From positions 137,114-201,113 of the forward strand of contig CAUYUJ010017994.1 in the NCBI GenBank assembly GCA_963575745.1: DNA of 64,000 bases. Reading direction: 5' to 3'. This document shows, in pieces, positions 43,311-51,739 of this stretch; position 1 is the stretch's first letter; the number at the start of each line of letters is the position of its first letter. The position numbers and the translations under genes are program-made. This stretch comes from Prorocentrum cordatum. Its lineage: Eukaryota > Sar > Dinophyceae > Prorocentrales > Prorocentraceae. The notes below the pieces were generated by a model. The model saw nothing but the letters and a program-made list of their open reading frames with translations. It searched no databases and was not told the origin of the DNA.

Positions 43311-44186
43311 CCTCAGTCCTGTTTACCTGCCTCGGCAAGGTCAAGGGACAGCCTACGCCTACGCCGACTATGCCCGACTACAGCTTCTACATCTGCCTGC
43401 TGACGTTCACGCTGGTCCTCGGCATGACTATCGGTTTCGGTATCTTCATGACGCTCTGGACGATCATGAGGCAGAACAGAGCGATGGCCACCAAGGAGAG
43501 CGTCGCCGAGGCGAAGGCTATGGGCGACCACCCTGGCTGGGACGGCCGCCTGCTTGGCCGGAGCCGCAGCATACCACCTACCATTTCAGAGGACCGTGAT
43601 AACGACGGTGACATCACGACGTCCCACGCGGACGTTTTCAGCAGCGCGCAGGCATCGAGTTCAGTAGCATCGGCTGCGATTCAACAGCCGCCGCCACCAC
43701 TGTTGTCGCCAAAACCACCACCTGCCAACGCACCGCCATCACCATGTACCGCAACATCAGCACGGGGATCTGGACGATCAAGATCAGCGAGATCTCATGG
43801 GAGTTCGGCCCCTGCATCGCCAAGCGTCATCACTGTGACGAGTTCATCGAGCTCACTGTCAGCCACGTCAGCCAATGTTGTATCGTGGAACGGCTCCTCA
43901 CCAACAGCGCAACCGAACGACATGCTCACCTGCGTGACCGGCATTCCCCATCATGATGTCGTTATCGGGCGCAAACCGCACAATGTCTACATCACTTGCA
44001 AAGACCTGCAAAATGCATGCATCGTGGCTGCTCCGGCACTACCGTTGCAGCAACCCCGATTTCACGATCTTCCCGGAGAGCGTGATGAACGATCTCATGG
44101 GCCGCTGGTGGAAGCTCACAGACAGAGACTGCTGGCATAGACCTGACCTGATGGACAAACCGATGAAGCCAAAGACGGAAAAATGA
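43311..44186 (+). pseudogene. C-terminal extension with membrane segment
   Basis: After RNase H the same frame continues with one clear hydrophobic segment at about 43378-43467 ('YSFYICLLTFTLVLGMTIGF'), then a Ser/Pro-rich linker and 'HDVVIGRKPHNVYITCKDLQ'. A shift near 44050 leads to 'FTIFPESVMNDLMGRWWKLT' in another frame, ending at 44186. No family is assigned; a membrane-anchoring or envelope-like role is only a guess. Confidence 0.5.
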
Positions 44187-44804
44187 ACCCCGCTTGGTTT
44201 CCGGACGGCAGGTTGGCCGATCGAACCGGCAAGTATTCTGCTGCTCAGATTTCCACACCCGGCTATTCATACGTTAGTCCGAGTTGCTGCTCAGATTTCA
44301 TACTCGGCTATTCATACGTTGGTCCGCATTGCCGCTTAGATTTCATACCCGGCTAAAGATTTATGTAAGTCCGCATTGCTGCTCAGAGTTCACACCTGGT
44401 GCAAAGATTTACACGTAATTCCGCATTTCGAGAAGCTTCATTCAGTGTGCACAGTTTCTTCCATAGATGTGATGACGATCACACCCATTCAGCATTCAGA
44501 TATTATCCCGATCAGATGGGTGTTTTTTTGTGAGTTTTGTCGCCTAGCGATTGAGCTCTTGCTATTGCTAGCCTTGCTTGTTTATGATTAGCGCCGACGG
44601 CGCTGAGAGCTGAGAATATCCTGCAGGTCGCGTGTAGCTCATCCGCTTAAATGCCCAAGGGGCTGCCTGCGATGCAAGCCGTGTCGAGCCGCTTGCTCGC
44701 TTTCCGCCAGCACGCCTGGCACTCTGCATAATGAAGGGCCAGGCTTATATGCCCGGCTGCCCTGGCGCGTCAGCCTCTTGCGCCCGCGCACCGTGCAGGA
44801 CGAG
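44187..44804 (+). other. Element 3' region with 46-bp repeats
   Basis: Non-coding stretch before the 3' LTR. At 44241-44425 are four copies of a 45-47-bp repeat with CTGCTCAGATTTC and CCGGCTATTCATACGTT; markers at 44241, 44287, 44332 and 44379. No strong polypurine tract is evident before the LTR. Confidence 0.7.
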
Positions 44805-44955
44805 TGTGATTCCAGAAGACTCGCAGCTCTCCTCACCTGCTCTCTGCCGCCGCTCATTTGGCTCTAATTATTTTCCAGGGCCCTTGGCCGATTGAGCTAC
44901 GATCCGCTCTGCGAGCGTTTCCAAAACGATAGATCCGCGATCTTTCCATATCACA
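44805..44955 (+). repeat. 3' LTR
   Basis: 151 bp, TGTGAT...ATCACA, almost identical to 35720-35870 (for example GGCTCTAATTATTTTCC versus GGCTCAAATTATTTGCC). Confidence 0.95.
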
Positions 44956-46159
44956 GTACCCGGGGCGCCCCCCCGTCCCATTTCCACTGACCGGAACTGC
45001 CGTCACCCGAAAAAGCACCAGCTCTGGCGGACCTGGTTCAAAAATTCTGGCCGATTCAAAGGCTCCGGGGCCCTAGCACTAACTGGGTCCCCTTACCCGG
45101 GGGCCAGGCCATACCCGATCCTCTTGCACGCGGAACGGTTTGCAGTACTGTAGCCCGGGTTGCCTGGGCGCGCGTGTGGACCGCCTCTGCCGCGCTGCGA
45201 CGTAGAAAGCGTGTGCCGGCAGCACTGCGCACTAGCATGCGATCAGGTTTCTCCCTGCGGGCGAGGGCGAAAGTACGCGCCGCGACCACCGCTGCAGTGG
45301 CCGCGGACTTGCGCAGAGGAGCGGGCTAGAGGTGCGCAGCGAGCGCGCAGACGAACGTTCGGGCGCCAACTTGCGGACGCGCCCACGTCCAAACTGCAAA
45401 CATGGCCAGGCCACGATGCGCAGTGCCATAGATACAGCGGAGGTCAGTCCACAAGAAACCTTCCACAGGAAACCCAACCCTGAGACCCCAGGCCGTTCAT
45501 TGATTTTTGGCGTGGGAACGTCCAGCTCTCCATCGCGAAACCATCGCAACCCAGGAAATCCAGGGCACCCTGGAGGCAAGCAGGGTGTTTCTTGGCATGG
45601 GCCCCCACATATACCTGTACGACCACCCTTCGGGAGATAAGGAGGTTGTTGGGGGGGGAGAGGGGGGAACCAACATCTGACTCAATCGATATCACTATCG
45701 ATCTCGCTCAAGGGGACACCACGGGACACCTCGGCAAGGGCAGGCTAACACGCGGGAAAACGGAGCCAAACGTGCTTGCCGACGAATGGCTCAACAAAGA
45801 ACGACCGCGGGCGGCGAAGGCACGGCTCGCGAACTCACGGGGGGCGGCCGCGAGAGAGGGGCGACGAGGGGGCGGCAAGGGGCAGCGGGGGGGAACGCAG
45901 GGCAGCACAGACTCGTGACGATCGGGCGCACTGGGGCCTTCGGGGTCGGAGCCGAGAGGGGCGGGAGGGCGGGAGGGCCTTCGGGGTGAGAGCCAGGAGG
46001 GGCGGGAGGGCGGGAAAGGGGTCGACCAAGGAGGGAGCGGGCAGTCGGCGCTCGAGCGCACCCGATGGCCAGTGTAGCAGGTTTTTGCGAGAGCCGGCGA
46101 GTGAAGCGCACTCGTGCGAGGCGAAAGCGCAGGTGACCCAAGGCCAGCACGACACCCAC
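44956..46159. other. Spacer, no gene recognised
   Basis: GC-rich sequence. 45930-46015 holds a two-copy repeat with GGGGCGGGAGGGCGGGA and GGCCTTCGGGGT. Arg/Gly-rich frames are not convincing. Confidence 0.45.
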
Positions 46160-46182
46160 ACGCACACACACACACACACACG

Positions 46183-46231
<49 letters not shown>

Positions 46232-46270
46232 TAGAACCACGCGCGCGCTTCGCGCGAACTTAGGTTCTAG
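46160..46270 (+). repeat. CA/TA run plus AGAACC hairpin element, copy 2
   Basis: CA then TA repeats followed by a nested hairpin at 46231-46270: outer arms CTAGAACC / GGTTCTAG (8 bp, perfect) and an inner GCGCGCTTCGCGC stem. Matches the element at 9793-9851. Confidence 0.75.
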
Positions 46271-46752
46271 CGCAGTCCTAGCCAACCTCATAAGATCGGA
46301 TGAGGATGGACATCATCTGGCAAGGGTCACCATATGGAAGCGTACTTCCTGGTGGGGAGACGCTGCAAATGTGGGAACCGTGTCCCCAAAGGAAATGAAG
46401 CGAAGCTTCCTCGCGCCCATAGTTGCTTCCAACGCCGAAAGCTAAAAGCAGAGGGTAGAAAAATGGAGCGAAGCTTCCTCGCGTCCAGCGGAACTTCAAG
46501 CTCAAAGTAATTATAAAACGAGGGGGATGCCCAGGCTCCCGTGGGCCCCCAGAACATTGGGCTCCGTTTTGCGCTCCAGGCGGCGCCGCAGCACCGCTTC
46601 CCTCGGATGTGCCCCCAAAGCTCTTCTTGGGACCCCGGGCCAAAAGATTCAGCTACGGGCGGCGCTTGCTTTGAGCGCCACCAGGGCCCGAGGCCCAGGA
46701 TCTCGCGGCGCTCGGTCATCGGCCGCGCCCCGGCAGAGTGCCCTGGGGCTGA
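46271..46752 (-). other. 3' flank of the spliced-leader gene
   Basis: Probably includes the 3' untranslated region of the gene that ends at 46753. The motif GAAGCGAAGCTTCCTCGCG occurs twice (46397 and, as GGAGCGAAGC.., 46465). No clear poly-A remnant was found on the minus strand. Confidence 0.4.
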
Positions 46753-47355
46753 TCAGGACTGCGAGGCCATGATCGGGGCGCGCTGGCCCCCCCCTGCGGC
46801 CTCGTTCGCGGAGGTATCCACCGGCGCGGAGGGGGCGCCACAGCGCCTGAAGGCCAACGCGGCACCTGCGAGCACCGCGGCTCCCCCGATCGCTCCCAGG
46901 CCGATCGTCGCAACGCTCGCGAGAGACCGCTGCCCTGCCAACGGCAGGCCGTCCATCGCGGAATACAGCCTGGTTTTCTGGGTTTCATGATTCCAGTCGC
47001 CGAGGGCGCACTTCTCCTCGCCGCCCTTGCAGCGGGGACACTCCTTGTACAGGTCGCCGAGCGCCTGCTCACAGATCATGTCCTTCACTGCATCTGGGTC
47101 GTTGGAATCGGACGCGACGACCTCCTTGGCCTCCTTCCCATCGCGGGCGTTCGATATCTCCGCGACCCTATCCATGAACCAGAGGCAACAATTATCCGAT
47201 TCGCCGCACCTCGAGTTCTCATCAACTTCCCGCCAGCATCCGATGTCACAGCTGACGGGGCCGACAGAATCCCAGTAGCTGAACATATGTCCGCACCCGG
47301 CGGGGACAGCGGTGGCCTGCAGGAGTGCGGCGGCCGCGAGCACCAGGCGGGCCAT
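46753..47355 (-). CDS. Small Cys-rich secreted or type I membrane protein
   Basis: A 200-residue intact frame. Residues 1-20 (MARLVLAAAALLQATAVPAG) are a typical signal peptide. The next part has ten Cys (21, 36, 40, 50, 56, 57, 95, 106, 109, 116), fitting a disulfide-bonded domain outside the cytosol. A hydrophobic segment at about 146-169 followed by Arg170-Arg171 fits a single transmembrane helix with a short cytosolic tail. No family recognised. Start chosen because this Met directly begins the signal peptide and lies about 76 bp after a spliced-leader remnant. No introns are needed. The SL remnant plus intronless structure fit a gene made from a reinserted mature mRNA. Expression today is unknown. 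Confidence 0.75.
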   Translation of the reverse strand: MARLVLAAAALLQATAVPAGCGHMFSYWDSVGPVSCDIGCWREVDENSRCGESDNCCLWFMDRVAEISNARDGKEAKEVVASDSNDPDAVKDMICEQALGDLYKECPRCKGGEEKCALGDWNHETQKTRLYSAMDGLPLAGQRSLASVATIGLGAIGGAAVLAGAALAFRRCGAPSAPVDTSANEAAGGGQRAPIMASQS

Positions 47356-47431
47356 CGCTGTTGGGGTTTCGGGCCGATTGAAGCAAAGAAGCCGCTGCCT
47401 GTGCCGGCGGGGGCGGGCTGAACCAAAGCGT

Positions 47432-47451
47432 CTTGAGCCAAATGGCTACGG
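47432..47451 (-). other. Relic dinoflagellate spliced leader
   Basis: On the minus strand the sequence is CCGTAGCCATTTGGCTCAAG, preceded by T. The canonical leader is DCCGTAGCCATTTTGGCTCAAG, so this is a full-length match with one T missing. Genomic DNA of a normal trans-spliced gene should not contain the leader exon next to it. It is flanked by an 8-bp inversion AGCGTCTT / AAGACGCT, probably chance. Confidence 0.85.
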
Positions 47452-47459
47452 AAGACGCT

Positions 47460-48004
47460 CTTGAAGGCTCTTGGGGGGTTTGGGGGGGTGGAGCATCTCG
47501 GGTTTTGGTTTGGGCCCCCCTGGTGGCATCTTAGGACTTTTTGGGGGCGCTTCGGGGCCGGGGCCGTCAGGCAACGACTCGCGCTGAAAAACTGGCCGTA
47601 GGGAAAGTGGCCGGACCTCTGGGGGTCCACGCGCCAGAAAGACTGGAGCGCCAGATGTCTGGGTATTGCAGCGGCCAGACTCTGAGCGACGTAGCTCGCA
47701 GCGTTCCTCGGCTTCTTAATGTCCTCAGCGTGCGACAGAGCGGTTGGTCACGTGAAACCCTGCCACAGTCGACGTCCACGCAGGAACTCTCCCAAGGGAC
47801 GGTCCGCGGCCTTCAGCCCAGGACCAAAAACCCAGGGCTCCACGGCGGTGCCACGTGAAACGCAGAAACCAGAGGCGGAGCAGTCTCTGTCGCATGTCGC
47901 GAGGGCGGCCCTGGCGACGCGCTACGGCCCACGCGAGTGGATAGCGTGTCGCTGCGATCCTCGGGACGCCGACGCGCGGGAACTGAGACGTGGATAGCGC
48001 AGAC
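47460..48004. other. Spacer, no gene recognised
   Basis: T/G-rich stretch (47465-47560) resembling the phased TTGG satellite, then unique sequence. No supported frame. Confidence 0.4.
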
Positions 48005-48165
48005 ATGCGACGTCCTGATTTCGTCAATACGCGGCCCCCGAAGTCCCGACCCTTTCCCCGGGGACGGCTCTTCATCCTGAGACGTTCCTTGACGGAAGAA
48101 GAGGAAGAGGAGGAGGAGGAGGAAGAAGAGGAAAAGGAGGAGGAGGAGGAGGAGGAGGTGGGAGA
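48005..48165 (+). repeat. Dispersed repeat (GAAGTCCCGACCCTTTCCCC), copy 2, with GGA/GAA run
   Basis: Same ordered motifs as 34263-34375, continuing into a GAA/GGA microsatellite at 48098-48160. Confidence 0.7.
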
Positions 48166-48239
48166 CCGCACTCGCATCGTGGCGGAGGATGGAGGTATTG
48201 CGTCATTTGCGCAGGGCACAACCGCAGGAGGATAACTAC

Positions 48240-50945
48240 CTAGCGGAAGGCGCGGTTTCTTTGAGGACGGCATTCCGACGCTCTTGTTTTGCAGTGTTGG
48301 GCTGAGGTTGACATGGCTGACATGAAGTGGGCGTGGCAAGTTTGTGGTTGCAGTCTGCCGAGCATTTCTGGGTTCCAGACAAACCAATCGTGCAGGCTGA
48401 CGGGGACGAAGCAACGCTGGGGGGAATTTCCTCGCGCCAGGGGGGCGCGGTACGCGTGGCGCCAATCTGGGGCGGGTTTGGGAAGGTACCAGCAGAGGCC
48501 GCGGGAGAACCTGATTCGAGGCGCAGACCGAACGTGCCGCGGTGGTTCCGCGCGTGCGACGACGCGGACGTGGACGGGTCGTCGACGGAAGTGCCTTGCA
48601 CTGTGGACGGCTGGTGGGCCGCGGGGGCCGAGGTGGCATGGCCTCTGTTCTTTTTTTGTCCGACGTTTACCGGGCGCGGGAGGCGCGTGGCATCCGCGCT
48701 TGAGCACCTCAGAGGACGCGCTGTACTCATGAGCTGCTGCTTCGTCGAAGGCTTCCTGTGGCGTCACGCGGTCCGTGACGCATGCCGCATGGAGTCGGAC
48801 CAGTTCCAGGGGGGACTCACGCGCCTCGTCCATTGTGACGCGCGGCTCGCCGGACAGCGCGAGCGCGACGTGGGTTGCAGGGGACTGCAGACGCTGGGCG
48901 ATTCCGCCCCGTCCTACGGGGCCCGGCATGGGCGAAGACGTGGAGCCGTCGGGGCAGTCCTGGCATCGTGCTGCTCGGAGAAGTGACGCGTCGACGATGT
49001 TCGATGTGAACGCTCTTGCAGGAGCGTTGCCCGCAGGGGGCGACAGCCCCTGCTCGGACTGGTGCGTCTCTTCTACTAATACTCTTGTGGTCTCGAAGCT
49101 GCATCCTCGGGATATGGCTACGTGCAACTGGCCGTGCGCGAAGACTGGCTTTGGTAGATACACGCCGAGGCGACCTTGGAGGGACTGTCCTTGCGATTTG
49201 TTAATGGTGATGACCCGCGCCGGTTTCACGGGGCACCGGCGTCGTCGGAGCACGAATGGGAGTTCGCAATCCCCGCAAGAGTCGCAGCATATCCGCGGCA
49301 GCAGCTCGACGTTACCCGCAAAGGGCCCGGTGACGACACGGGCGACCAGGAAGTGCGACCGCATTCGTTCTACGACGAGACGCGTGCCGTTGCAGAGGCC
49401 TCGATGCGGAGCGAAGTTCCGCAGCAAAATTACCAACGACCCGTGTCGCAGTCGGAGCTCGTGAGGGGGAAGTCCAGCGGTCTGGATGTTGTTCAGGAAC
49501 TCCGTGGTGTACGTGGCCCCGTGGTCTACCTCAGCGATAGCGACGTCCTGGCTCCGGGAGACGACTTCTGTGTCGCTCGGCAGTTTTGCGTGCATGAGCG
49601 CATTCAGGGTGTCTGCTGCATGGTTTGTTGGTGTCACTACGGCTCGGGATGCGCAGTACTGGTGCCGCTGGGCAGGCTGCGCAGCGTCGACCCCCTCGCA
49701 CACCCATTCCAGCAAATGCTCTGGCTTCCAGGAGCGGGGGGCGAGGACGGCATCTGGGAGTTCGACCACGCACGCTTGGCACTCTCTGTCTACGCCGGTG
49801 AACGGCGGCGACCCACAGGCGCCATCGCCGACGCTCAAGCAGAAGTCAGCGAAAGCTGTGTCCGCATTGGCCCGCGTGTTCTTGCGGAGGCGAAACTTTT
49901 TGACGTGGGCAGAATCCCACCACGGCATGGCAGCCGAGGTGTGGTTGAAGACTGCGTCGCGGTCGAGGTATCGGAGCACGGGGGGGATTTGGCGGAAATC
50001 GCCTCCAAAAACCACGGCCATCCCTCCGAAGGGCCGGCTGTTGCCGGGGAGTTCCTGTAAGCACCTGTCTACGGCCTCAAACATGGCGCGCGAGGCAGTG
50101 GGCGCTTCGTCCCAAACGATCAGTGCCGCGTCTACTGTGAGTTTCGCTGCCGCCGACTGCGCTTCGACGTTTGCTTTGCAGCCTTCCAATGGGACGGGGG
50201 CGGGGGGGCGGAAGCGGGAGTGCGCGGTGCGTCCTCTGGGCAAGAGTAGTGCTGCGATGCCCGACATCGCTACGGCCAGTGCTATTATGCCTGTCATTCG
50301 TACATAATGCAGGATCTTCTTGTACACGTGGGTTTTGCCAGTGCCTGCGGGACCGTCGATGTATATGATGTTGGCGACGTCTGTGCTGTGGGGGCCGTCT
50401 ACGCGTGCCTGGGCGAAGTCGAAGATGGGATGCTGGTCGTCGTTGAGAGCGAGTCGGTCGAACTCGTCTTTTTCTTTGCAGAGTTCTGACGGGCTGCGCA
50501 ACTCCCGCGCGCATTCCTGCGCCGCTCGTTCGGCGGGCAAGAGAGCTCCGTCCGGCGACGGCGGTGCGATCGCGTAGGCTGCAAGCGTGCACCCGTAGAG
50601 AGCCAGACTTTCGTCGACAGCTCGATAGGCGGTGTGCGGTTCTACGGCCTGGTGGTGTTCCGACAAGTGATGTAAAAAACGACGTCCAAAATCCGGCTTT
50701 GTCGTTGATGTCCATCCAGACCAAGAACTGGGCGAACATCTCACAGAGACGAGAGAAGCTTCGCATAACCCTGCGCGCCTCCGCAAGTGCGGCGACCGCT
50801 TCTATGTCATCGGCGAGGAGGCCCAAATGCCTGGCGTGCTCTTGGAACGTGGGGGTTGCATCCGTGCTCGGTGATCGCTCGAGGGCATTCCGCGATGTGG
50901 CTTCGGCTCCGCGGATGTGCAACAACAGGAGGCGTAGGTAGTATA
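48240..50945 (-). pseudogene. Helitron PIF1-like helicase part
   Basis: 5'-to-3' DNA helicase expected to unwind the strand during transposition. The linker 'YYLRLLLLHIRGAEA' opens it (near 50940) in one frame; the rest is in the frame 50786-48240, so a frameshift lies near 50700. In that frame Walker A 'DGPAGTGKT' is at 144-152 (nt about 50331-50357), motif Ia 'SGIAALLLPRGRTAHS' follows, Walker B is 'LIVWDEAP' at 223-230, motif III is 'GGDFRQIPPV' at 261-270, and the C-terminal motifs are 'VITINKSQGQS' and 'HGQLHVAISRG'. All core helicase motifs look intact. A tail of about 200 residues with no recognised domain follows. Confidence 0.88.
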
Positions 50946-51735
50946 ATTATCTGGCTTGCCGCTTCACGTCCGCGCACCAGCATTGCGCCGGGTGCAAGTT
51001 GGCGCGCGAGACGACCCAGGTTCATCTGTTACGGTGCCCTGAGAGCACTCTCCCTCCAGGCCCGGGCCGATCCCGCGCGTGGCTCGTTTCGCCCACGCTG
51101 TGGCGGCGCCTCCCGCGGCCCCCGACGGCCTAGATCTGAGCACGCAGCAAGAGCTGCGCTCCGGACCAACGAAATACGTAGGTTTACGCCGACAAGGTGG
51201 GTTCAGGAAAACTTTTTTTTTTAAAAAAAAAAAAAAAAAAAAATGAAATCTGGAGACGCGGTTTTGTTCGTTTTGCATTGTGTTTTACGTGCTGTCGTGC
51301 GCGCCAGACCTTGGGCAGCGGAGTCAGGCCGTCTGGAATTTGTTGGCAGAAAAATAGACGTACAAGTCAGGACACCAGAACGCGAACACGAAACCCTGGA
51401 AATTTTGATCAGGAAACCTGGATCTCCCACCCGAAGACACCATCTGCGCCACCCTCGCGCGAAGCTGAAGACCGTGGCTCGAGCTACTGAACTCGAACCC
51501 TCTAGCCTGCTAAGTCTAAGTGGAAGAATTATCTACATACTCGTGGGCACCTGTGGTAGTTGCCTGGAGGGCGCGGCACCTTTGGGGGTTGGCTGGACTG
51601 CGCGGACTGCGCTGCGCGCAAGGGCTCATTGCGCCACGCGCATCGCCACATGTCTGAGAGAGAATGCAGAGGGAGCGGGAGGGGCAGGCGGGCGTGGACG
51701 CGGGGGAAGCAGTATCGGATAAGGCGGCAGCCACG
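50946..51735. other. Interruption between Rep and helicase
   Basis: In Helitrons the Rep end ('RNNDVIGRMSYP', near 51740) is normally followed within about 20-30 residues by YYLRLLL, but here some 790 bp intervene. The insert holds T11 followed by A22 at 51213-51242 and no recognised frame. A GT follows the Rep end and an AG precedes the linker, so an intron is possible; a retroposed or foreign insertion is the alternative. Confidence 0.5.
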
Positions 51736-51739
51736 TTGG

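Larger units (their letters stand above)
35720..44955 (+). mobile_element. Ty1/copia-type LTR retrotransposon, full-length, inactive
   Basis: A 9.24-kb element with two 151-bp LTRs and, in order, gag, protease, an extra methyltransferase-like module, integrase, reverse transcriptase and RNase H, then a C-terminal extension with a membrane segment. Integrase before reverse transcriptase marks it as copia-type. Flanking 5-mers are GTATC (35715-35719) and GTACC (44956-44960), a probable 5-bp target duplication with one change. The LTRs differ at only a few positions, yet the coding part has at least seven frameshifts or stops and lost catalytic residues. Confidence 0.93.

Noticed and set aside
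51480-51535. tRNA-like GGTTCGAGTTC word on the minus strand
   Set aside because: The arms around it do not pair as a T-stem and no acceptor or anticodon stem can be drawn.
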